Below, in pieces: positions 49,216-56,314 of a DNA stretch of 64,000 nt. The first letter of the stretch is position 1. Each line of letters starts with the position of its first letter. The notes under the pieces are model-generated. The model saw only the letters and a program-made list of their open reading frames with translations. It ran no database searches and was not told the DNA's origin. Source of the DNA: Pseudomonas asplenii (GTDB taxonomy: Bacteria; Pseudomonadota; Gammaproteobacteria; Pseudomonadales; Pseudomonadaceae). The stretch spans positions 2,790,001 through 2,854,000 of the forward strand of contig NZ_LT629777.1 in the NCBI RefSeq assembly GCF_900105475.1. Direction: 5' to 3'. A program made the position numbers and the translations under genes.

Positions 49216-50082
49216 TTAGGCCCGTTGCCGATAGTCTTCGCGGAGGCTCGAAACGCCGCTCAGGCGCTCGATGAAACCGGCGCTCAAGGCGATCACTTCG
49301 CGGTACTGCAGGTCGACGGTGATCATGTGGTAGCAATTGTCGAGAAGCACCTTGGTGACGGGGCCACCCAGGTGCTTCTCGACGTAATTGGCGTTCCACG
49401 GGCTGGTGATGTCGTCCTCGACGGAGTGGATCACCAGCGCCGGAGTCTTGATCGCCGGCATGCGGCGCATGACCACGGCATTCATCCGATGCAGTTCGCG
49501 CACCGTGATGCCTTCCATGGTCAACAGCCCGGCATCGCTGCTCTGGCCGGCCTTCATCTGGCGCTCGACAATCGCCCGCAGACGCTCGTTCTTGATGCCG
49601 TACGGCGGCTTCTCCTCGAACCGACAGACATGCACACCGAACGGAATCCTCATCAGCAACGGCGTCAGGAACGCAAATTTGCTGATGCTCCAGCCGTCGT
49701 AGCGCAGGGTCGTCGAATACATCAACAACCCGGCAACCTGGCCGGGGAACTCGGAGGCCAGGTACATGGACATCACTGCGCCCATCGACAAGCCGCCGAC
49801 GAACACCTGCGCGTGGCGCTGCTTCACGCCGACGAAGGTCTTGCGCACGCCTTCGTACCAGTCCTGCCAACCGGTCGCCTGCAGGTCGGCATTGCCGCCG
49901 CAATGACCGGGCAGGGTGGGTACGTACACGGTGCACGTACCGTCCTTGACCAGCCCCTGGGCGACCTTGCGCAGTTCTGTCGGCGTGCCGGTCAGGCCGT
50001 GGATCAGCAAGACCCCGACCTGACCGTCGCCGAGAACGAAGCCGGCATCGCCTTCGCCCAGATCGATCTCGGCCATGTTCAC
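49216..50082 (-). CDS. Carboxylesterase-type alpha/beta hydrolase
   Basis: 288 residues, overlapping the aminotransferase gene by 4 bp. LLIHGLTGTPTELR (oxyanion loop), GGLSMGA (nucleophile Ser99), VIHSVEDDIT (acid) and NCYHMITVD (His) give a complete triad in the pattern of Est30/monoacylglycerol-lipase enzymes. No signal peptide; cytoplasmic. In this operon it may act on an activated ester or as an editing thioesterase-like enzyme. Substrate unknown. Confidence 0.86.
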   Translation of the reverse strand: MNMAEIDLGEGDAGFVLGDGQVGVLLIHGLTGTPTELRKVAQGLVKDGTCTVYVPTLPGHCGGNADLQATGWQDWYEGVRKTFVGVKQRHAQVFVGGLSMGAVMSMYLASEFPGQVAGLLMYSTTLRYDGWSISKFAFLTPLLMRIPFGVHVCRFEEKPPYGIKNERLRAIVERQMKAGQSSDAGLLTMEGITVRELHRMNAVVMRRMPAIKTPALVIHSVEDDITSPWNANYVEKHLGGPVTKVLLDNCYHMITVDLQYREVIALSAGFIERLSGVSSLREDYRQRA

Positions 50083-51473
50083 CGTTTCATGGCCCGGTTC
50101 AGCAGCTGTTCGAGCAGCTTCAGACCCAGGTCGATTTCCGGGTAACTGATTTCCAGCGACGGCGCCAGGGTGATCACGTTCTTGTAGTAGCCACCGACGT
50201 CGAGGATCAGGCCGAGTTTCTGACCGTCAACCACCATGTCGCCCTTCATGCCTTCTTCGACCATGTAGTCAAGGGTCGCCTTGTCTGGCGTGAAACCGTC
50301 CGGACCGCAGATTTCGCAGCGCAGGGCCAGGCCCAGGCCATCGACGTCGCCGATGATCGGGAAGCGTTTCTGCAGGTCTTGCAGGCCTTCGAGGAAATAC
50401 TTGCCCTTGGCCATGACCATGGCGCCGTAGTCGACTTCGCTGGTCATCTTGAACATTTCCAGGCCTACCGCCGTGCCCAGTGGGTTGGAGGCGAAGGTGG
50501 AGTGGGTCGAACCTGGTGGGAAGACTTTCGGGTTGATCAACTCTTCGCGAGCCCAGATGCCGCCCAGGGGGTTCAGGCCGTTGGTCAGCGCCTTGCCGAA
50601 GACGATCACGTCCGGCTTGACGTCGAAGTGTTCGATCGACCACAGCTTGCCGGTACGCCAGAAGCCCATCTGGATTTCGTCGACGACCATCAGGATGCCG
50701 TGCTGGTCGAGGACCTTCTTCAGCTCGCTGTAGAAGTTCATTGGCGGGATCACGTAGCCGCCGGTGCCCTGGATCGGCTCGACGTAGAACGCCGCGTATT
50801 CGCTGGCGCCGACTTTCGGGTCCCAGACGCCGTTGTATTCAGTTTCGAACAGACGGGCGAACTGCTGCACGCAGTAGCTGCCGTATTCTTCCTTGGTCAT
50901 GCCTTTCGGGCCGCGGAAGTGATACGGGAACGGGATGAACTGCGCGCGCTCGCCGAAGTGGCCGTAGCGGCGACGGTAGCGGTAGCTCGAAGTGATCGAG
51001 GAAGCGCCCAGGGTACGGCCGTGGTAGCCGCCTTCGAAGGCGAACATCAGGCTCTTGCCGTTGGTGGCGTTACGCACGACTTTCAGCGAGTCTTCGATGG
51101 ACTGCGAACCGCCGACGTTGAAATGCACGCGACCGTCGAGGCCGAATTTCTTCTTGGCGTCGACCGCGATCATTTCCGACAGCTCGATCTTGCCCTTGTG
51201 CAGGTACTGGCTGGCGATCTGCGGCAGGGTATCGATCTGCTGCTTGAGGGCGTTGTTCAGACGTGGGTTGGCATAGCCGAAGTTGACGGCCGAGTACCAC
51301 ATCTGCAGGTCGAGGTAGGCCTGGTCTTCGGTGTCCCAGACGTAGGAGCCTTCGCAGCGGCTGAAAATGCGCGGTGGTTCGATGTAGTGAACGGTATCGC
51401 CGTAGGAGCAGTACTTGGCTTCTTTTTCCAGAAGCACCTGGTCTTCGGCGGTAGCGATGCGAATCTCAGACAT
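50079..51473 (-). CDS. Class-III PLP-dependent aminotransferase
   Basis: 464 residues. Class-III fold with VDEIQMGFWRTGK (Asp265) and the PLP lysine Lys294 in VFGKALTNGLNPLGGIWA. NVGGSQSIEDSLKVVRNAT replaces the usual GSEA-type cofactor loop. The substrate-side region (EAKYCSYGDTVHYIEPP) is not that of the ArgD, GabT, HemL or BioA enzymes I can recall, so the amino acceptor is open. Its start overlaps the HAD phosphatase gene by 8 bp and its end overlaps the hydrolase gene by 4 bp, so all three are translated together. Confidence 0.88.
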   Translation of the reverse strand: MSEIRIATAEDQVLLEKEAKYCSYGDTVHYIEPPRIFSRCEGSYVWDTEDQAYLDLQMWYSAVNFGYANPRLNNALKQQIDTLPQIASQYLHKGKIELSEMIAVDAKKKFGLDGRVHFNVGGSQSIEDSLKVVRNATNGKSLMFAFEGGYHGRTLGASSITSSYRYRRRYGHFGERAQFIPFPYHFRGPKGMTKEEYGSYCVQQFARLFETEYNGVWDPKVGASEYAAFYVEPIQGTGGYVIPPMNFYSELKKVLDQHGILMVVDEIQMGFWRTGKLWSIEHFDVKPDVIVFGKALTNGLNPLGGIWAREELINPKVFPPGSTHSTFASNPLGTAVGLEMFKMTSEVDYGAMVMAKGKYFLEGLQDLQKRFPIIGDVDGLGLALRCEICGPDGFTPDKATLDYMVEEGMKGDMVVDGQKLGLILDVGGYYKNVITLAPSLEISYPEIDLGLKLLEQLLNRAMKR

Positions 51474-52185
51474 GGTGGAAGAGTTCCTGAGTTTGTGAGG
51501 AGTTTTCGGCGCTGTCGAGCGCGAAAGCGGTGGCGTTGGCGGCTTCGCTGGATGGCAGCAGAGCCAGCAAGGCGGGAAGTTCGGCGAACGATTCGAAACG
51601 CTTGTGTGGGATGCCGTTACGTTCGCAGTGGTCGGCCAGGCGGTCCTTGGCGAACACGAAGTCAGCGGTAGAGGCCACGCACATGTCCGATTGACCGTCG
51701 CCGATCACCAGCACGCGTTTGCCCTTGGGCGTGGATTTGCACTTGCAGTTGCCGGAGGCGGCGCGGCAGGCATCGCTGGAATACGGGAAATCGATGCGCC
51801 AGCTGGTCTGGTCGACCTGGCGCAGGCGGTTGGCCAGGATCGGGATCAGAGTCACGTAGTTGCGCGACAGAATCCTTGCGATACCCTGTTCGATACCATC
51901 GCTGACCACTTCGATGGTCGCGCCCAGGCTCGTCACATGGTCGACGAAGTCGGGGAAGTCCGGGTCGATATCGATGGTGTCGAAGTAGGCCAGCAATTGG
52001 GCTGGGGTGGCCTTGACCAGGGCCAGTTGGCGGCTGAGGCATTCACGCGAACCGATATGACCGTCCAGCCATTCCTGCTCGATCGCTTCCCAGCTCGGGT
52101 CGGCGAAACGCTCCAGGATGTTGTCGATCGCGTCAGTGCGGGAAATGGTCCCGTCGAAGTCACACACGATATGCCAGTGCATCAT
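51466..52185 (-). CDS. MtnX-like HAD-IB phosphatase
   Basis: 239 residues; first gene of the operon; ATG 52185 or 52182 (AGGTAACTGCAG upstream). HAD motifs are DFDGT (residues 9-13, nucleophile Asp9), VVSDG, and VIGDGQSDM. The cap contains a Cys cluster, CRAASGNCKCK (around residues 139-149), that might bind a metal, as in some PSP-like HAD proteins. MtnX acts in methionine salvage, but no other mtn genes are present, so a different phosphate ester is expected. It lies 40-50 bp downstream of a sigma-54-type promoter. Confidence 0.85.
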   Translation of the reverse strand: MMHWHIVCDFDGTISRTDAIDNILERFADPSWEAIEQEWLDGHIGSRECLSRQLALVKATPAQLLAYFDTIDIDPDFPDFVDHVTSLGATIEVVSDGIEQGIARILSRNYVTLIPILANRLRQVDQTSWRIDFPYSSDACRAASGNCKCKSTPKGKRVLVIGDGQSDMCVASTADFVFAKDRLADHCERNGIPHKRFESFAELPALLALLPSSEAANATAFALDSAENSSQTQELFHHV

Positions 52186-52235
52186 CTGCAGTTACCTGTT
52201 GAATGGAGAGCGCACCTTGCGCATATCAGGGCTAG

Positions 52236-52251
52236 AGCACGGAGCGTGCCA
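52236..52251 (-). promoter_or_regulatory. Sigma-54 promoter of the HAD-aminotransferase operon
   Basis: On the minus strand TGGCACGCTCCGTGCT (52251-52236) matches the -24/-12 consensus TGGCACG-N4-TTGCW at 15 of the 16 template positions, with GG and GC at exact spacing. Transcription would begin near 52225, about 40 bases before the first start codon. Confidence 0.85.
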
Positions 52252-52305
52252 AACCGCTGGAGGCCCTTTATTCACGGGGTTTGCGTGATGGCGGTATGAA
52301 TTTTT

Positions 52306-52364
52306 CTACGAGAAGCTACAATTTTTGTAGTTTGCTACAAACAAGATAAGTGCTTGCCTACAAC
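52306..52364. promoter_or_regulatory. CTACAA/TTGTAG palindrome cluster, probable activator site
   Basis: CTACAA-TTT-TTGTAG (52316-52330) and TTTGTAG-TTTG-CTACAAA (52324-52341) are overlapping perfect inverted repeats, with further CTAC half-sites at 52306 and 52359. The centre is about 100 bp upstream of the sigma-54 start point, the usual place for enhancer binding. It also lies in front of the divergent gene at 52414. Confidence 0.7.
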
Positions 52365-52413
52365 CCCCGCTTTGGTGATTGATGCGCGCATGTTCAGAAC
52401 AAGGAAATGTGTC

Positions 52414-53187
52414 ATGGCCAGGTTTACCCCCTCAGTGCTGCTTGCCGGTTTGTTGTCCCTGGGCGGCTTGAGCACCAGTGCGCTGGCCGAGGAAGGGCTC
52501 AGCGGGCAGATCGGTGCCGGTATCGGTTATCAACCCCACGACCCCTCGGGCAGTCGTTACGACACGGTGCCGTTGCCCTATCTCGACCTGGATTGGGGGG
52601 ACGTCAGCCTCGATGGCGACGATGGCCTGACCTGGGATGCCGTCAAGAACAGCGGGTTCACAGCAGGACCGTTCATCAACTATCTGTCGGGGCGCAACGC
52701 CAATGGCGACCTGCGCGGTTTGCGCAATGTTCCGGACATGGCTCAGGTCGGCGGTTATGTGCAGTACGCGCCGGATGATTTCTGGCGGGTCTTTGTGCAG
52801 ATCGGCAGTGCAGTCGGTGCGGGCAACGCCCAGGGTGGTCTGTTGGGCAAGGTCGGTGGCGAGCTGGGGTATCCGCTGGGCATGGGTATCATCGGCAGCA
52901 GCAACCTGAGTGCGCATTTCGCCGATGCCCGGCAGACCCGGACCTTCTTCGGTGTGACGGCCGAGGAGGCTCAGGCTTCCGGGATCGAGCAGTACAAGCC
53001 GGGTGGCGGCCTGCAGAACATCACCCTGACCCAGAACCTTGCGATCCCGTTGGGTGGCAGTTGGTCGCTGATGACCAGCGCCAGCTGGATTCACCTGGTG
53101 GGCAACGCGGCTGACAGCAGCATCGTCAGGGAACGTGGCGATAACAACCAGGGCCAGGTCCAGACTGCGATCAGCTACAAGTTCTGA
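52414..53187 (+). CDS. MipA/OmpV family outer-membrane protein
   Basis: 257 residues from the ATG at 52414 (AAGGAAATG upstream). Signal peptide to about residue 25 (STSALAEE), then a beta-barrel pattern with GQIGAGIGYQPHDP, VPLPYLDLDWGDVSL, GPFINYLSGRN and a C-terminal Phe (AISYKF). The family includes MipA, a scaffold between peptidoglycan enzymes, and OmpV; function in Pseudomonas is not settled. It is divergent from the HAD-aminotransferase operon and shares the 230-bp control region with it. Confidence 0.85.
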   Translation: MARFTPSVLLAGLLSLGGLSTSALAEEGLSGQIGAGIGYQPHDPSGSRYDTVPLPYLDLDWGDVSLDGDDGLTWDAVKNSGFTAGPFINYLSGRNANGDLRGLRNVPDMAQVGGYVQYAPDDFWRVFVQIGSAVGAGNAQGGLLGKVGGELGYPLGMGIIGSSNLSAHFADARQTRTFFGVTAEEAQASGIEQYKPGGGLQNITLTQNLAIPLGGSWSLMTSASWIHLVGNAADSSIVRERGDNNQGQVQTAISYKF

Positions 53188-53190
53188 CGG

Positions 53191-53214
53191 CGCCTGGCGA
53201 GCAGGCGAGTTTTA
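53191..53214 (+). terminator. Probable terminator of the MipA/OmpV gene
   Basis: CGCCTG (53191-53196) and CAGGCG (53202-53207) pair around a 5-base loop and are followed by AGTTTTA, 3 bp past the stop. Confidence 0.5.
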
Positions 53215-53284
53215 GCCGCGCTGGCAAAACTGGTCTGCCGTTTGCAAAGGATGGCCCGGTAATCACTGTCCGGGAAACTTTCAG

Positions 53285-54148
53285 ATGGCTCGTCCTGCTT
53301 ATCGCCTGTTGGCCTATTCGCTCTGGGACCTGGTGCCCATTGTCATGGCGCTGGCTCATTTCGCCTTCGTACTGTGGCTGGTGCTGGGCTTTCACGACCA
53401 CACCTGGTGGCTGATCATCCCGACGGCGTTGCTCTATGCCGTCAGCCTGTCGTGGAGCATCAACAGCATCTCCCACAACCAGATCCACAATCCCTATTTC
53501 ACCCCACTCTGGCTCAATCGCGGCTTCGACCTGCTGTTGTCGCTGACCATCGGGTTTTCCCAGACGATGTACCGTGATATCCACAACCGTCACCATCGCG
53601 GCAACTCCGACCTGCCGGGTGCGGACGGCACCACCGTCGACCCGCTGTCGATCTACCTGCATGGCAAGGACGGCCAGCCGGATAACGTCTGGGCCTACGC
53701 CTTCCTGAGTTTCTTCCGTGATGATCCCAAGGCCTACTACGAAGAAATGAAGCGCAAGCATCCGGCGGATGCGCGCTGGGTCAAGGTCGAGATCTATGCG
53801 ACGGTGGCGTTCTACCTGGCGCTGGCGGCCTATGACTGGCATGCGGTGCTGGTGCTGCTGCCGTTCTGGTACCTGGGGCAGTCGCTGTCTTCGCTCAATG
53901 GCTACTACGAGCACCTGGGCGGCAATCCGGACCTGCCGATCGCCTGGGGCGTGAGCTCCTACAGCACGCTCTACAACCTGATCTGGATGAACAACGGCTA
54001 CCACGCCGAGCACCACTACCGGCCGAAGATGCACTGGACCAAGGTCAAGGCGTTTCATGCACAGATCAGGGAGCAGCAGCGCGAGGCCGGCGTGAAGGTT
54101 ATTCCGGTGTCCCACGGGCTGGGCTTTCTGCTGAAACACAACAGGTAG
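53285..54148 (+). CDS. Membrane fatty-acid desaturase family protein
   Basis: 287 residues with four hydrophobic segments and the three His clusters of membrane di-iron desaturases/hydroxylases: HNQIH (64-68), HNRHH (100-104) and HAEHH (about 242-246). The segment GYYEHLGGNPDLPIAWGVSSYS before the last box is of the type found in DesA/alkane-hydroxylase-like proteins. It likely introduces a double bond or hydroxyl into a lipid at the inner membrane. Single gene; a REPIN follows. Confidence 0.85.
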   Translation: MARPAYRLLAYSLWDLVPIVMALAHFAFVLWLVLGFHDHTWWLIIPTALLYAVSLSWSINSISHNQIHNPYFTPLWLNRGFDLLLSLTIGFSQTMYRDIHNRHHRGNSDLPGADGTTVDPLSIYLHGKDGQPDNVWAYAFLSFFRDDPKAYYEEMKRKHPADARWVKVEIYATVAFYLALAAYDWHAVLVLLPFWYLGQSLSSLNGYYEHLGGNPDLPIAWGVSSYSTLYNLIWMNNGYHAEHHYRPKMHWTKVKAFHAQIREQQREAGVKVIPVSHGLGFLLKHNR

Positions 54149-54163
54149 TCCTCAAACCCGATT

Positions 54164-54298
54164 TTGTGGCGAGGGGGCTTGTCCCCGATCGGCTGCGAAG
54201 CAGCCGCAGACCGGCCAATACGTTCTGTCTGAAGGATCGGCGGTGGTGGTTTTGGGGCTGCTCTGCGGCCCAGCGGGGGCATAGCCCCCTCGCCATCA
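54164..54298. repeat. REPIN (inverted pair of REP sequences)
   Basis: TGTGGCGAGGGGGCTTGTCC at the left end is matched in reverse at the right end by GGGGGCATAGCCCCCTCGCC (about 54275-54294), with GCTGCGAAGCAGC and GGGCTGCTCTGCGGCCC hairpins inside. It lies between two convergent genes. Confidence 0.75.
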
Positions 54299-54299
54299 C

Positions 54300-54701
54300 T
54301 CAGTTCTCCTCGCCTTCGGCGAGCAAGGCGATGCCGCCGATGATTACCAGCACGCCGACCCAGTGCAGCGTACTGATCTGTTCGCCCAAGCCCAGCCACG
54401 AGCCGAGCAGCACGGCGACAAAGACCAGTGAACTCAAGGGGAATGCCAGGGACAGGCTGCTGCGCCGCAGGATCAGCATCCAGACGAAAAAGGCGCCGAT
54501 GTAGCAGGCAATTGCCACCCAGACTCCCGGATTGGCGAGTACGGCAGTGAGCCATTGCAGATTGAAATCCACCTGGCCCAGTTGGTCACCGCCGACCTTG
54601 GTGGCGATCTGTCCGGCGCTTTCGAAGAGAATCAGCAAGGCCCAGAGGACGATGGTGCCCAGGCGTCCGTGAAGCCAGTCGATGTGTTTTGCATGACTCA
54701 T
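54300..54701 (-). CDS. Half-size EamA/SMR-type transporter subunit
   Basis: 133 residues with four transmembrane helices (about 15-31, 56-78, 84-103, 110-128). SLAFPLSSLVFVAVLLGSWLG and LHWVGVLVIIGGIAL are typical of DMT-superfamily half-transporters that work as dimers. A second half-transporter gene lies 18 bp upstream on the same strand, so the two probably form a heterodimer, as ArnE/ArnF or paired SMR proteins do. Substrate unknown. Confidence 0.8.
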   Translation of the reverse strand: MSHAKHIDWLHGRLGTIVLWALLILFESAGQIATKVGGDQLGQVDFNLQWLTAVLANPGVWVAIACYIGAFFVWMLILRRSSLSLAFPLSSLVFVAVLLGSWLGLGEQISTLHWVGVLVIIGGIALLAEGEEN

Positions 54702-54719
54702 AGATAGATTCCTTGATTC

Positions 54720-55094
54720 TCAACTGCCCGAGAGGGCAACCAGCATGACGCCCAGGGTGATCACCAGAGTGCCCATCCAGCGCCGACGGCTGACGTTTTC
54801 CCCCAGCACCACCTTGCCCGCCAGCACCACCCCGCAATAAGCCAGCGCGGCAGCCGGGAACAGCAGGCTCAACGGCGCCCGCGACAGGGCTTCGAGCCAG
54901 ACCAGGAACTCCACGGCATAGGCACCGATGCCGCACCACAGCAGCGGCGCGTTGAACACCTGGCCCCAGAAGGCATTCAGGCGAAAACCGCCTTCAAGCT
55001 CTGGCAGACGGTCCAGGCCGATCTTGAAACAGAGTTGGCCGACCACGTCCAGGACAATGGAAAAGGCTACCAGTAGAACAACGGTCAGGGTCAC
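54720..55094 (-). CDS. Half-size EamA/SMR-type transporter subunit
   Basis: 124 residues starting at GTG 55094, whose GTGA overlaps the stop of the arginase-fold gene. Four transmembrane helices; FKIGLDRLPELEGGF, LLFPAAALAYCGVVLAGKVVLGE and MGTLVITLGVMLVAL parallel the neighbouring half-transporter. An open upstream reading frame to 55688 is antisense-like overlap with the preceding gene and is not part of this protein. Likely partner of the 133-residue subunit. Confidence 0.8.
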   Translation of the reverse strand: MTLTVVLLVAFSIVLDVVGQLCFKIGLDRLPELEGGFRLNAFWGQVFNAPLLWCGIGAYAVEFLVWLEALSRAPLSLLFPAAALAYCGVVLAGKVVLGENVSRRRWMGTLVITLGVMLVALSGS

Positions 55095-56011
55095 GGGAAC
55101 AGCTCCTCGAACAGTGAGATCAACGCCTGGTTGGTGGTCGCGTTGCGTTGCAGATCGGCAGCGCTCCAGCGTTCGGCCGGCGGTTGATCGGACTTGGCTT
55201 CCCAGCGCTTGAAGGCGTTGCTGAAGGCCGGTTGGGCGAATTCGCCGCAGATATCGATGCCCAGCACGCGTTTGTGCGTGGCCAGGGCGCGGATGGCCTC
55301 GAGCAGGTGGCTTAGGCGCATGCCGCCCTGGTCCCAGTTGGTCGCGGCATCCTCGCTGGCCAGTACGTCCTTGTCGATGGTGATCCAGATCGCCTCGGTG
55401 GGCAGGCCCTGGATCAGTTGTTCGAGAAAGCTGGGCCAGTGCTCGTCGGCGAGGTTGCGCCAGTGCAGATGGTTTTCCTGCTGCTGGTGCCCCGCACCGT
55501 CGCCGACCCGCCCCCAGACCTTGGAGGGCGCGTGTTGCCAGGGAAACAGTTGCAGGTCGCCACGGCGCAAGGCGCCAAGATTGCCGCCGCGCAGTTGCGG
55601 GGTGTCGAGGTCTTCGCTGCACGGGCCGAGGGTGACGATGCGCCGGACGTTCGGCAACTTCAGCGCGCGGTTGACCCACGAGCCGCAATGCCGGCGTGGG
55701 GCCAGGTGGACCCAGTCGGGATGGTTGTCGAAGTGGATCAGGCTGATCGGTTCCGGCAGGTTGCCGAGAAACGCCGGGGTCAGGTGATGGTAATCACCGG
55801 AGCCGACAAAGATGATCTGCGGTCGGCCCGCCGCCGGCGCAATGAGCTGGCGCAGGCGTTCGGTAAAGCGTCGGTACTGGCGTTCGGTGGTCCATAGACG
55901 CAGTTTCGGACCCAGGTCGAGCAGGTCCAGCAGCGTGGCGCGACCGCTGTCGAGCAGGCTGCGGATCGGCGCCTGGGCCGTCAGGCTGTGGTCGAGATCT
56001 AAGATGTTCAA
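55091..56011 (-). CDS. Arginase-fold (UPF0489-like) protein
   Basis: 306 residues. Metal-binding motifs of the ureohydrolase fold are visible: GSGDYHH (Asp73, His75, His76), HFDNHPDW (Asp95, His97, Asp99) and ITIDKDVL. This agrees with the UPF0489/arginase-like family; guanidine-substrate residues of true arginases are not evident, so the substrate is open. Its stop overlaps the GTG of a transporter gene by 4 bp, so the metal hydrolase and two half-transporters form an operon that may process and move one small molecule. Confidence 0.78.
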   Translation of the reverse strand: MNILDLDHSLTAQAPIRSLLDSGRATLLDLLDLGPKLRLWTTERQYRRFTERLRQLIAPAAGRPQIIFVGSGDYHHLTPAFLGNLPEPISLIHFDNHPDWVHLAPRRHCGSWVNRALKLPNVRRIVTLGPCSEDLDTPQLRGGNLGALRRGDLQLFPWQHAPSKVWGRVGDGAGHQQQENHLHWRNLADEHWPSFLEQLIQGLPTEAIWITIDKDVLASEDAATNWDQGGMRLSHLLEAIRALATHKRVLGIDICGEFAQPAFSNAFKRWEAKSDQPPAERWSAADLQRNATTNQALISLFEELFP

Positions 56012-56151
56012 AACGGTGATTTACCCATGGCAGCGCCCGCATGTCAGGTTGCCTCTCCAGGCTGGAGGTCAGGCAATTCGGGCTTTGGCAGGTAAATGCA
56101 AAGGGCGGGCCACACCAGTGGCGTCATACATCCGCTTCACTTGCAGTATCG

Positions 56152-56258
56152 GTCCTGTAGGAACCGGGCTTGCCCGCGAATAGGCCCTCAAGCCTTGCAG
56201 CGCCCCGACTTCAGCCTTCGCAGGCAAGTCGGATCGCCGCACCGCCTGTTCCTACAGG
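56152..56258. repeat. REPIN with 12-bp terminal inverted repeats
   Basis: TCCTGTAGGAAC (56152-56163) and GTTCCTACAGGA (56247-56258) are exact inverted repeats; inside are CGGGCTTGCCCGCG and GCAGGCAAGTCGG, the two REP cores. It lies downstream of aauR, in the gap to the arginase-fold gene. Confidence 0.8.
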
Positions 56259-56314
56259 ATTGGTGTAAGTCACGGAGTCCACGCGGAGCATGGGTAACGC
56301 CCCACAGATCCACG

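Noticed and set aside
48706..50145. Plus-strand open frame of 479 codons
   Set aside because: Antisense to the GNAT and hydrolase genes; no recognisable domain.
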